Origin: Neopestalotiopsis rosae
Taxonomy: Eukaryota > Ascomycota > Sordariomycetes > Amphisphaeriales > Sporocadaceae
Direction of reading: 5' to 3'
NCBI GenBank assembly: GCA_023078685.1
Contig: JALGAS010000002.1
Span: 1,240,001-1,304,000 of the forward strand
Length of the DNA stretch: 64,000 nt
Positions 44,545-55,788 of this stretch are shown piece after piece (the stretch's first letter is position 1; each line of letters opens with the position of its first letter). The translations under genes were made by a program, and so were the position numbers. The notes under the pieces are model-generated. The model saw only the letters and a program-made list of their open reading frames with translations. It ran no database searches and was not told the DNA's origin.

Positions 44545-46612
44545 GGTGGAACGTACCGAACTTGCCTGTGCTATGGTAACGATCGGCACCACGAACTGTG
44601 ATCGTCGCCGGGTAAGGCTCTGAAGGTGGTCACAGTGCCACACAGTAGTGATTGTAAAATATTGGTTTGGTTATTGACCGTCCTTGTGACTTGTCTTGCC
44701 GGCCGAACTGCCGACTGAGAATTGCCCACACTGTGTCGTATGGCTGCTTGAACTTCTGCAACCTGGGGGAACTTCCAGCAGGATTTGTGATGTAAGATCT
44801 GGGCAAGATGATGGAGGGAGGGATCTGACTAGGGGGAGAAATTGTCAGATTCGCGTGCCCCACGTCGCACCATGACAGCACCAGGTGTTCGGGTCGCTTT
44901 TGCCCACGGCAACTCCTGCTCCTTGGGATTTTGACAGTCAGATCTCAATCTGTGAAATGCAACGTCAAACTGACAGCACTCAGCACCCTGATCCCTTTTG
45001 CGCTTACGGCACTATTTTGCTCATGATTCTGTAGTTTCTCAACGGTCGGCTCTCGGATGCTGCAGTGGGCTGCTGGTTGTCTTGGAAATGAAGTTGACTT
45101 GTCCGTAGTCGGTTAGTCAAAGCGCAAGGGAAGGCGCACTGATAAAGAACATTTCGCTGGCGTATGCCACTGATGAAGGGGATAGAGAAAAAAGCCACTT
45201 TCGTGATATCGTATCGGAAGCGGCAATAAATGAGGCAGCCAGTCAGTTTGCCGCCCGCCCCACGTCCAATCTTCGGGCTCGTGGCTGAATGCAGCGGCCT
45301 GTCGACGAGGGGTCTTCCTTGGTATCGCAAATGGTGCTAACCAAAAGAGTCCCCATACCCTCCAGAATTCAAGCCTCAACGTAACCTTTTAAGCTTATAA
45401 GCTCACAACTCGCAGAGTACATGGCGCAAGAACGAGACTGAGATGCAGGTCTAGCACCGAAAAGACCTGACCGAGGAGTCGAGCAGAAGAGGAATTTGAA
45501 CAGATTCAAGTTGAGCATTATGCAGCAGGTACTTATCAAATATTCGTTTTTACAAATTAGGTAGATGGATTTTCGTATTGGGTGTAAGCGCGCGTCTGTT
45601 GTCCTTGAGTAAGAGACTAAAACATCCTGCCGTCGAACCGTTGCGAATTAAAAGGGGGGTGGTCTACTAGTGACGAAGCTAGCGGAGGACAAACTCATTC
45701 GCTAAGAGTGCCTCTGATGTCAAGTCGCAGTTAGACCATTTGGGCCAGGGGTCAAGTCCCAGACCTTCTGATTCCAGGTTTTGCCCAGTCCCATGCAGAG
45801 ATGGCAATCGCAGATGCACCAATTAAACTGTGCTACTGCCCACAGAGAGGCCCCGACAAAATATCCACACAGCACACGCCGCGTTTCATAGACGCTGCCT
45901 CTTTTCCCAATCAATCCTTCTTCCCCGGTTTTTGCTCTTTGTTACTGCTGGCAAGCTGGCCGTTATCTGCTTTTGCCTTTCTTTTATGTTTGGCTCGGCC
46001 TGACCCGCTCCTTGGGATTGGATTGGATAGACGGGACGATTCATCGTCGCTTGTACCAGGTTCGGCTTGCTGTGCCGTAGTGAGCCAGAGCCAGAGCCAG
46101 TCCAGTCCGTTTCTGCAGTCTTGTCTCGTCTCCCTCCCCCCAGACCAATACCATGACTCCATTATTATCTAGCATCGTCTGAATCACGAACCTACGACCA
46201 AACTTGTCCACTCCATTCACTCCTTCTGGTCCCCCAATCCTCCTTATTCAGAGCGCTCCTCCGCAAAGATTTGAGCTTGAAGAAAAGTCATTCTACTTAA
46301 TCAACTTTTCTCCATTCTCTTCACATGCTTTACGGAGTACTGCTCGCGCTATCGACCTACACCGTACCTACCTAATTCGTCCCACCAAAATTACGCAACC
46401 AACGTCGGCCTGTCCTAGAGAAACCTTCCACTGGGCGCGGCACCATTTCCGTACAAAGAGACGATCTACGACTGCAACACGTGGGGGAAACGTACAACGA
46501 AACCAATTCGCGATTGCCTCAAGGACTTGGACCTTTGTCTGCATTTGATCGGCACACTCAACACACCAATCGGTGCTCTTAGTCGGCGTGCCGACAGACG
46601 ACATTCAGCACC
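44545..46612. other. Divergent promoter region, 2.1 kb
   Basis: It separates the methyltransferase gene (minus) and the channel gene (plus). The last 450 bases are C/T-rich and leader-like. A short GAGCCA tandem is seen near 46080-46100. No gene is supported. Confidence 0.5.
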
Positions 46613-49600
46613 ATGTCGGTCAACACAACGGATCCCAGTGCAGGCACTGCTGAGAAGTCTGAAGGTATCAGTTTGGTTGCCTTCTGTACATCTCTGGCGG
46701 CTGCCTCTGCATCTTTTGGCATCCAGACAGCTTTGTTTCTGCTCTTGCGGCAAAAGTTGGCGAGAATATTGTAAGTGCTCATTGTGCATATCGTACCACT
46801 CCATTGTACAGCTCGAACGCCATGTGCTAATAACATAAAATAGCAAGCCCAAAACATATCTCGTACCCGAACGCGAACGGACAGATCCGCCACCAGAAAG
46901 TCCATGGGGTCTCGTGAATGCGCTCATGCGCTTCAAAGACCGCGAGATCATGAACAAGTGCGGCCTCGATGCCTACTTTTTTCTGCGCTACCTACAGACA
47001 CTGTTGATCATCTTCATTCCGATGGCTCTCATCATTATTCCTATTCTGATCCCAATTAACTATATTGGTGGCATCGGCCAGGATGTGACAGTCAACACCA
47101 CTGATTCCGATAACACCAATAATGCAAATGTTACCGGACTGGACACCCTTGCGTGGGGCAATGTGCGAGGGACTAAGACTCACCGATATTGGGCTCATCT
47201 CATCTTGGCTGTACTGGTCATTCTCTGGGTTTGCGGTGTTATCTTCGCCGAGATGCGTGTCTTTATCAAGATTCGCCAGGACTGGCTCACAACAGCCGAG
47301 CATCGTCTGCGAGCTTCGGCAACAACTGTCCTGGTCAGCTCCATTCCTGACAAGTGGATTTCCGAGGAGGCCTTGCGAGGTCTATTCGATGTATTTCCAG
47401 GTGGCATTCGAAACATTTTCCTTACTCGGGATTTGACACTGCTCTTGGACAAGATCAAGCAGCGTGACAAGATCCACCAGAAGCTTGAAGGCGCCGAAAC
47501 AGAGCTGATTCGTGAGTGCAAGAAGAATCAGCTCAAGAAAAGGGAGGCTGAGGAGAAGAAGGCGCGAAGAGAGACCAGGAGTAAGGGGCCCACCAAACAG
47601 GAAAAGGCCCAGCGACAGCAGGAAGAAGATGCTGCAGCCAAGTTGCAAGCCGAGAGTGGTGCTGGCGCCAGTAGCGGCGATCACCAGGAGGTCCCTCACG
47701 ATATCCACCAAGGATTGGAAGAAGCGCACGAAGTTGAGGAGCAGAGCGGCGAACACCACGAGACCCATGAGAGCCGCCCATCACGCGACGAGGGTGGAAT
47801 TCTGGGCATCCCGGTCCTGGGCACCGGACTGTCCAAGTTGACACATGGTTTTGGCCGAGGAGCTGATGCTGTTGGCAGGACTGGGCAGGGAATTCTGGGT
47901 GGCGCCAGAAATGTAGCCGGCCAGCTCGACAATCAAATTGAGACGACGAATGGTTTTGTGACGATAGCACCGTCCAGGCCTTCAAACGATCACCGCCGAC
48001 ACGTCAGACTTCCCAGCGGCGAGGACATGCCTCGGCCATCTACTGCTTACTCGGAAACTCACAGAGACATGTACCATGCGCCCACCAATACGACTGCTTC
48101 AGCCCCCCTTACGCACTCACGAAATGTTTCAGTCAACTCCCAGGGAAATGCCACCAATAAGGACAGCATTGAGATGAGGAATTTTGGCAACACGACTCGA
48201 AAGGCTAGCAACCTCGACGACATGTACATCAATGACAAAGCTCGATGGTTCCAGTTCTGGAAGCCACCATCTGGTGGATTTGCTTCTCCCATTCCCCAGC
48301 GTGGCGAAGAAAACACCGAATTTCCCTTTGAGGAGAAGTCTGGCTGGCAGAAGTTCAAAGATTCACTACCCTTCATTGGAAAGAAGGATGAAGAACAACC
48401 TTATGAATATGCCAAAGCTTTCGATGACGAATTCAAAGACGATGGCGGCGACGACGAAAATAAGCCCGAGTGGGAGAAGTGGATCAAGAAGAAGGACCGT
48501 CCCACTCATCGCCTGGCCAGATTTGACTGGACACCCGATTTCCTTCCAGGACTCCCATTCGTGAGCCCAAAGGTAGACACCATTTATTGGTGCAGGGAAG
48601 AGTTGGCCCGGTTGAACCTGGAGATTGAGGAGGACCAAAAGCATCCGGAGCGTTTCCCTCTGATGAGATCTGCCTTCATCCAGTTCAATCATCAGGTGGC
48701 TGCGCACATGGCCTGCCAAAGTGTCATTCATCATGTGCCTCGGCAGATGGCTCCACGAACGGTTGAGATCTCCCCAAACGATGTCATCTGGGACAACATG
48801 GCCATGAGTTGGTGGTCTGAATGGCTCCGCACTGCTGTTGTGATTGTTATTGTCGCTGGCATGATTATTCTCTGGGCGATTCCAGTCTCGTTCACCTCGA
48901 CGCTCTCGCAGATTGACTCACTAATCGACACATACCCGTGGCTCGGTTTTTTGAAGACGAATGATATAGTCTATCAGGCTGTTCAGGCACTTGCCGGTGT
49001 TCTTCCCGCCATCCTGCTGGCCGTTTTGCTGCTACTTGTTCCCATAATTATGGATCTACTCGCAGACTTTAAAGGAGCCAAGACGGGATCCCAAAAGACG
49101 GAAACAGTGCAGCTCTTCTATTTTCCTTTCCTGATTGTCCAGGTCTTCTTTGTGGTTTCACTGGCGTCTAGCATAACCAGCGTTCTGGGCAACTTGGCCT
49201 CAGATCCGGGCAGTATTGCAGATGTTCTAGCTAGGTCGCTACCAAAGGCGGCCAACTATTTCTTCTCATACATGATTCTGCAAGCTCTGAGTACGAGCGC
49301 CGGTACTTTGCTGCAAATTGGTGCCCTCATCAACTGGTACATCATTGCAAAGATCACCAACAACACTGCTCGAAACAAGTGGACGACGAATACGAAACTG
49401 CCCAGCGTCAAATGGGGCTCTTTCTTCCCAGTCTACACCAACTTTGCCTGCATTGGTCTGATTTACTCGGTTGTAGCACCACTGATCTCGATTTTCGCAA
49501 TCATCACGTTTAGTTTGCTGTGGATTGCCCAACGATACACGATGCTATACGTCAACCGACTCACCGTTGATACTGGCGGTGTATTGTATCCACGAGCACT

Positions 49601-50447
49601 CAACCAAACATTTACTGGAATCTATGTCATGGAGATATGTCTCATTGGACTGTTCTTCCTAGTACGGGACGAATTCGGCAACGTGGCGTGCTCAGCACAA
49701 GCAATCATCATGATTGTGGCGACCATCCTGACAGTCCTCTACCAATATCTGCTCAACTATTCCTTTGGCCCGCTTTTCCGATACTTGCCCATCACATTCG
49801 AGGACGAAGCTGTTCTTCGAGATGAGGCTTTTCAGAGGGCCCAGGACCGCCGACTAGGATTGATTGAAGAAAGCGAAGATGGCGAGGCGTCAGACAAGGA
49901 CAGGCTCACAGGCCACCCCAATCGTCGCAGCGTTCATCAGAACGGCGTGGATGGGGCGGGAGAAAAGCACCGCAAGGGTAATAAGTTTACAAACTTTGCG
50001 CCTGTAAAGGGTCTTACGCACGCAGGATCATTGGCCCTGAGAGGTGGCAAAGTCCTCAAGGATCAAACCTATGGCAGAGCTGAGACCAGCGTTAAAACGG
50101 CAAACAAATACAGAGAAGAACGTCGCAAGAAGGATTTGGAGGCTCAACGCGCTATTGGCGAGGCGCTCTATGGTGGATACCATGACGAAATCGAGGATTT
50201 GACACCCGAGGAGAGAGATGTGCTTGTCCAGCACGCATTCAAACACGCAGCTCTTCGTGCTCGCCGTCCCACCGTCTGGATTCCCAGAGACGATTTGGGC
50301 ATTAGCGACGATGAGATCTACCGCACAAATCAGTTCAGCGACCACATCTGGATCTCGAATGAGGGTACTGCCCTAGACAGCAAGGTTCGCGTGGTATACG
50401 GCAGAGCGCCACCCGACTTTAGCGAGCTGGACTTGATCAACCTGTAG
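46613..50447 (+). CDS. CSC1/OSCA (DUF221) stress-gated cation channel
   Basis: This is a membrane channel of the TMEM63/OSCA/CSC1 superfamily, which opens on osmotic or mechanical stress. Exons 46613-46770 and 46844-50447 (73 bp intron, GTAAGT donor, GCTAATAAC branch) encode 1253 residues. Helix 1 is in exon 1 (SLAAASASFGIQTALFLLL), helix 2 is in LLIIFIPMALIIIPILIPI, and helix 3 is in LILAVLVILWVCGVIFAEM. The cytosolic domain is split by a long charged, disordered insertion (about residues 250-600). The channel core of seven or more helices spans about residues 710-1060, including ILWAIPVSFTSTLSQIDSL and FLLFPIL-like segments. A basic C-terminal tail follows. The protein is long for the family because of the insertion and tail. 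Confidence 0.93.
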
Positions 50448-50969
50448 ATAGAATCAGCCAAAACGGGGACAATCCAGCAGAACGAACGTACCCACGAGGA
50501 TCGAAGTTTGATTGGGTTGACCGATTGTATATATGACACGACTAGTACGATGCACATACGGAGTTTGGGACGAGCGACTAAGAATACATGTTTTCAACAC
50601 CACTTGATTTCTTTTGGTACTGCTGCGTACGGTGGTTGATATATACTTACCAGTTGCGGCAGTGATCCAGGGCGAAAAACAATAGAAATATACGCAATAT
50701 TATCTTGCCTTTCATGTACAGATGCGGTTGAATGATGCTAGTGCTGACTTGTCGTACACGCGAAACATCGCTGTACATAATCCCAATTATCAAAGCAGTA
50801 TAATGAGCTGCACACAGATGTACCGCGGAACTAGTCTTGACGATCGACGCCATTCATTACACAAACATTATACAATTGACCTCACTCGACAAGAGGAGAT
50901 TTATATCTGATTATAATTCTGCTCAAGACGATGCAAGAGATATTTCATAGTTCCAAGTGCAAACACAAA
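50448..50969. other. Convergent gap, no gene seen
   Basis: This 522-base gap lies between the 3' ends of the channel gene and the monooxygenase gene. It is AT-rich and I see nothing further. Confidence 0.6.
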
Positions 50970-52365
50970 TCAACAATTGCTGTGTCCTGAATGCTTGACC
51001 TTAGCAAACTCCTCAACAGCCTTTTGAATATGTTCCTCCATGTCCAGAAACAGAATGAACCCCCAGCGTGTGGACAGCTTGGCTCGCAGCTCGGCAGCGT
51101 CCAGTCCGGACTGACCGCAAAAAAGGTGACCCGTCTCGCGGCTCGTGTCGACGACCTTCTGGCACCGTGGGCGGCGTATAGCGTCGTAGGCTTGGAACGC
51201 CGCGGCGAGCTCGTCGGGAGACGTGACGTTGGCCACGAGCTTGCCGAGTATCATGGCGTCCTCTATGGCCTGGCCCGCTCCGGCGCCCATCCAGGGGGTT
51301 GATGCGTGTGCTGCGTCGCCCATGAGGCAGACGCGGTCGTTGGCGTAGGTTGGTGTGGTTTTGTGCTCCCATTGTGCGTACCTGAAGGTGCTGGAGTCGT
51401 TCAGTGTGAGCTGGGCGATGAGTTAGCGCTGAATCAGGCGGAGGGGAGAGCAAGATACAGAAGGACTTACGTCGATGATTTTATTAGCAATCGGGCCATC
51501 TAGCCAAGCATTTAGGGTCTCGGTCAAGCTTGCCCGGTCTAGTACGCGCTTTCTAGAATCAGACTGAGGCGGATCTCGGTCAATGGCAGACACGATGCAT
51601 TGGACCATGGTTCTGTCTTCCAACACATCATGAAGGATCATGGCGCCGTCACCCAGCCAAGAGTACCTCCGATCCTCACGAAAGATCTCCTCGCCCAGTA
51701 CGGCCTTTGCTCTCTCGATCGGGACCAAGCTGCGACAATCCCAAAACCCGGCGGGTGACGGCTCACAGTCTTCTGGGCTGACAACATCTCGAAGGACGTG
51801 CCGCCGAACGAAGCTGAAAATGCCGTCGGCGCCAATCACGGCATCAAAGTCGTAGTGGGTGCCGTCTTTGAAGACGAGCTCTAGACTACTACTGGTACTA
51901 GAGGCGCTCTTGGAGTTGTTGATGGCCACCAGCTGTTTATCGGGATGCAGAATCTCGCTCGGCAACGGAGCGAGGAGCTCACGCAGCAGCGAGGCTCGGT
52001 GGACGCTCACCCCGGACTTGATGTCAGCAATGATGGTGCCAGCATCTTTACCCGAACCCTTCGCGAAATTGTCAGAATATGTTGTAAACATGATGGGACA
52101 GTCTATATCTGCTCACTAGGATAGTCCGAGTGAAATTCATGGGCACCGCCCCAGCCTTGTCGAGCATGCCCGGTGCGTCGGGCAGGATCTGCCGCAGGGC
52201 GGCCTGCGCATTGGCATTGATGCCGACGGCGGCGCCGCGCTCGGAAAAGGCGGGCGCCGACTCAAAGACGTGAACTTCTACGTGAGGTAGATGGAACAGG
52301 GCGTTAGCGGCCGTGGCGCCGGCGAGGCCGCCGCCGATGATGGCGATGCGGATCTTTTGGGCCAT
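50970..52365 (-). CDS. FAD-dependent monooxygenase, salicylate hydroxylase-like
   Basis: Exons 52365-52117, 52058-51471 and 51410-50970 encode 425 residues. The class A flavoprotein motifs are all present: IAIIGGGLAGATAANAL (GXGXXG), the DG motif in DAVIGADGIFSFVRRH, and the GD motif LMGDAAHASTPWMGAGAGQA. Family members use NAD(P)H and O2 to hydroxylate aromatic rings. The best match in general character is the salicylate or 6-hydroxynicotinate hydroxylase group, but the substrate is not decidable here. The introns are 58 and 60 bp with GTGAGC and GTAAGT donors. It shares strand with the FMN dehydrogenase upstream (595 bp gap) and may form a small cluster with it and the transporter. Confidence 0.93.
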
Positions 52366-52960
52366 TTTATCTGTGTGTACGTGTGGTCGGGATAAGTGTG
52401 AGAGAACGATCAACAGCTCAAAGGGTTCTTAGAATAAGTCAATCGTAAGATAGAGTTCAAATATTATGAGAAGACGATGGACTTTTGTATTGAGAAGTCA
52501 ATGAGGAGGTTGAAGTTAGTATTGGCCACTTTCACACGGCAATTCAGATACTAGCTAGAAGATCCCTGCAGCAATGCACCTTGCAACGCAAAACCGCCCC
52601 CAATGGCTATAATTATAGTACCTGTAGGGATTAGGCTTGCATTTGTCATGAGCTTTTGAACCAATAAACAGTCAGAAAAACTGATAGTATCGATATGTTC
52701 GGACCCGAGCGAGGATGATCACAGGCAAAACTGATACAGCTCATCGAATAACTACTGCGGCCCCTGAGTGATGCGATGACCCCTTTGATAGGAGACGTTT
52801 GTGAGTCCAAAGTACAATTCCTTGCTAGGGACTGCACAAATCCTAAAGTATGTTTTCATGAAAATCATGTATAGAAACGCAAGGAATGCGCGTTGATGCA
52901 CGATGAGAAGAAGAATATACGCGACAATAACAAGATAAGATAGAAAGATGATGCCAAATT
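52366..52960. other. Promoter region of the FAD monooxygenase
   Basis: This 595-base gap between two minus-strand genes has no supported gene. It should hold the monooxygenase promoter and the 3' end of the FMN dehydrogenase. Confidence 0.6.
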
Positions 52961-54181
52961 TCAAGAGGACCATCCGTTCCAAATAGGGTTGTTGAGCTTG
53001 ATCTGTATTGAATTTAGCACATGAATTGGCAGGAAATTTACCAGAGCTTTAGAAAAGCTTACGTAGGATGAGTTGATGTTATGAACATCATTGAGACCCA
53101 TATTCGCGCAATCAATGGCAATCTCATGCTTGAGCATCTGCAGCGCCTTCTTAACCCCATCGACACCGTAGATGTTGGCAAAGGCAAAGGGCCGGGCTGC
53201 GCCCACAGCCTTGACGCCCAGGGCCATGAGCTTCAGGACGTCGGATCCATAGCGCACGCCGCCGTCGGAAAACACGTCGACCTGCTGAAATATCTCGGGG
53301 GCCTCCTCATAGATCTCCAGGGCCACCTCGAGCGAGGAAGGGACGTGATCGAGCTGCCGGGCTCCGTGGTTGGACAGAAAGATAGCAGCCGCCCCGTGGG
53401 AAACAGCGAGCTTGGCGTCTTCAACGGTTTGGATGCCCTTGGGGATGATGGGGAGGCTGGTCAGGTTCTGCAGGTGTTGGTAATAATCCCAGGTGGCATA
53501 GGTGTAGCCCGAATTGGACGAGGTGACGCTCCAGCGGGCCGCGCGGTGACGGTTGCCGTCGCCGGCCGAGTCTACGGTGAAGAAGATGGCTTTGCCGCCG
53601 GCGGCCTCGACCTGCTGAAAGTAGGCCAGGGTGTCTTCGTCGGTGCCTTCATTGTAGAACTGATGACCCGTAACTTGACCCTCGGCTTTAGCTGCTGCGA
53701 TCTCGTCCAATGTCTTGGTTGCATGCATGGAAGCAATGTAGAGAATGTTTTCCTCTGCAGCCGCCTTGACGAGATTCAGCTCAGCGTCGATATGAGCGTA
53801 GCCGGCACGACCAAAGGGGCTCATGAAGAAGGGGGCAGAAAAAGTGTGGCCAAAGAGAGTCGTGTTCATGTTTTGCTCAACCTGTGTGATATCGGTCAGG
53901 ACACGCGGGCGGAAGCGCAGTCGACCGTAGCTCTCGAGGTTGTTGCGGTAGGACCATTCGCCGCCAGCACCGGCTCGGTAGAATGCCCAACTGGACGCGT
54001 TGAGGTTTCTCTCGGCTACCCACTCAAAGTCACTGAGACCCTTCATCTCAGAAAGGTCCGGTAGAGTGCCATTTGGGACACTGGCTAGAGCGAGATCGAT
54101 ACCGGTGTCTGCGTAGCCCAAGAATGGCCTGGCACCAAAAGCCACTGTTGCGAAAAAGAGAAAAGCAAAGAAGGACGACAT
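52961..54181 (-). CDS. Secreted FMN-dependent alpha-hydroxyacid dehydrogenase
   Basis: Exons 54181-53063 and 53002-52961 encode 386 residues. The family oxidises L-2-hydroxyacids such as lactate, glycolate or mandelate using FMN. The key positions are present: Lys248 in IIPKGIQTVEDA, catalytic His272 and Arg275 in LSNHGARQLDHVPSS, and the phosphate-binding DGGVRYGSDVLK with Arg310 and GAARPFAF. A signal peptide (MSSFFAFLFFATVAFG) and several N-X-S/T sites point to secretion, which is unusual for a family normally found in cytosol, peroxisomes or mitochondria. No cytochrome b5 domain and no PTS1 are seen. The 60 bp intron (GTAAGC donor, GCTAAAT branch, ATACAG acceptor) is in frame and free of stops, so retention would add 20 residues. 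Confidence 0.92.
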   Translation of the reverse strand: MSSFFAFLFFATVAFGARPFLGYADTGIDLALASVPNGTLPDLSEMKGLSDFEWVAERNLNASSWAFYRAGAGGEWSYRNNLESYGRLRFRPRVLTDITQVEQNMNTTLFGHTFSAPFFMSPFGRAGYAHIDAELNLVKAAAEENILYIASMHATKTLDEIAAAKAEGQVTGHQFYNEGTDEDTLAYFQQVEAAGGKAIFFTVDSAGDGNRHRAARWSVTSSNSGYTYATWDYYQHLQNLTSLPIIPKGIQTVEDAKLAVSHGAAAIFLSNHGARQLDHVPSSLEVALEIYEEAPEIFQQVDVFSDGGVRYGSDVLKLMALGVKAVGAARPFAFANIYGVDGVKKALQMLKHEIAIDCANMGLNDVHNINSSYVSFSKALVNFLPIHVLNSIQIKLNNPIWNGWSS

Positions 54182-55788
54182 GTTGATGATAATTGGTAGT
54201 GCTGGTTGTGATTGTGACTTTTAATTCTCCGATTGTTGTGAGTTCCTCTGCTTTTGTACTACTGGATAGAGCATACTTCCTCCATCTTGTCCCGGGATGT
54301 TCAATACAGTCTTCTGCGAGGGCGGAGTATTAAACCAAACGGAACAAAATTGATGAGATTGAACCCACAACAATGAGACAGCCAAGTTACTTGGCATATT
54401 GAGGGATTATAACTCGCCATCATGGATTCCCTGAATATGGCCGGATGAGTATTGAGCTGTAATGTAGAGAAGAGGATGTCAATCATGTTGACGATGGGGG
54501 AACTTCGAAGTCTGTGCTATCGTGAGGATGAGGAACATTGTTGAAAGTTCACTATCCAACACAGATCGGTCTTGGGTTCCGTGGCTCATGTTGTCGGACT
54601 CGCCAGGGCATCGACCTCAGCTTGCCGTATTGACTTGAATATCAATATGATCTTCGCAGAGCAAGAGGAATTCTGTGCCAAGGCTGCTCCATTATAGGAT
54701 GCCGGCCTCGCACGGCGACACACCGAGCACATGTGGATCTCGGTGACAGGCCGAATGAAGATCACGGGATCATACCGGCAGAGAACATAATATCTTCTCC
54801 AATATATCGTCGTTTGGTCCAATCGTATCGCAATTTTGGTAAATGGGCCAAGCCATCGGAAATGAGCCGATGGAATACGTGATGCGCTTTGACAGATTGA
54901 CAAGCTCTAGAACGTGAGATCAGGTAGGGATTTCTGTATTCCTTTAGGTTTTTGCCCCGAATGGCCCGCGAGAGAATCATAAAGTTGGTCAGGGCCTTCA
55001 AGTGACATCCATCTCCTGTTCACTTTTCGAATGTTGGCATCTCATGGCGAGTGCAAAGTCTCTCACCACCGCCCCTTGGAATACTGGGAACTTTTTCTCT
55101 TCTTCCAAGATGCCGCTGCTGTACGTATTGATCAAGGGTCATGTGGAGGATAACCTACAAATATTGTTCGATGTAAAGACAACGAGCTCATGTTTTTCTC
55201 GACCACCACGCCCTCCAGCATTCCTTCCAAGCGGTCGTCCTGGATAGCTATGCCACGTGACCTGTGGTCAATAGCGAGCTGGAGTAGAAGCGTCCGCTAG
55301 ACCGAACTCTGATACAGGAAAAGTGTTGACGAATCTCAACGGCCTGCAGCTCTAGTCCAGACTCTAATACATCGTCAACGTCAATTAACCGTTGAGCTAT
55401 CTGAGTCACCAGTCCGTAGCAGCTCTGGAAGGGCGTCGGCCATTTGTACTAAAGACCGAATGAGGCCGATGAGTCTTTGTCCCTCCGCAGCGAGTAGAGG
55501 CCGAATGTTGTTCCTATAGGCGTTATGAGGTCTTCCCTATTTCCGTCGATGCCGAGTTCTTTCGCTACTTCGGCATGGCGCTATAATGCAATGACATGCC
55601 ACTATACTATATGACATGCCACACATGGGCGATGAGTCAGTCAGTACCTATAATCCGTATCTGCCATAACTGCAATGTCCGTTCTACCTTTTCACAGTTG
55701 TATATATAACCAGGCCATAGTTGTTACTCCTCTTGTCGGAAAGTCATGTTTTCGTCAGTTTACTTGACTTACAGATGCAAAGGACACC
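54182..55788. other. Divergent gap, 1.6 kb
   Basis: It lies between the FMN dehydrogenase and the MFS gene, so it should contain both promoters. A coding-like minus-strand patch at 54762-55001 (LPKLRYDWTKRRYIGEDIMF) is followed in the same frame, after one stop, by more open sequence, which suggests a decayed gene. ATGACATGCCAC occurs twice near 55588-55621. Confidence 0.45.
54590..55001 (-). pseudogene. Possible decayed gene fragment
   Basis: The minus-strand frame from 55001 runs 79 residues (ISDGLAHLPKLRYDWTKRRY near its end), stops at a TGA at 54762-54764, and then continues open for about 40 residues. The composition is coding-like, but no family is recognised. Confidence 0.2.

Noticed and set aside
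53081..54064. 327-residue ORF on the plus strand
   Set aside because: It is fully antisense to the FMN dehydrogenase exon, which carries all family motifs. The reverse frame has no motif and arises from GC-rich codon structure.
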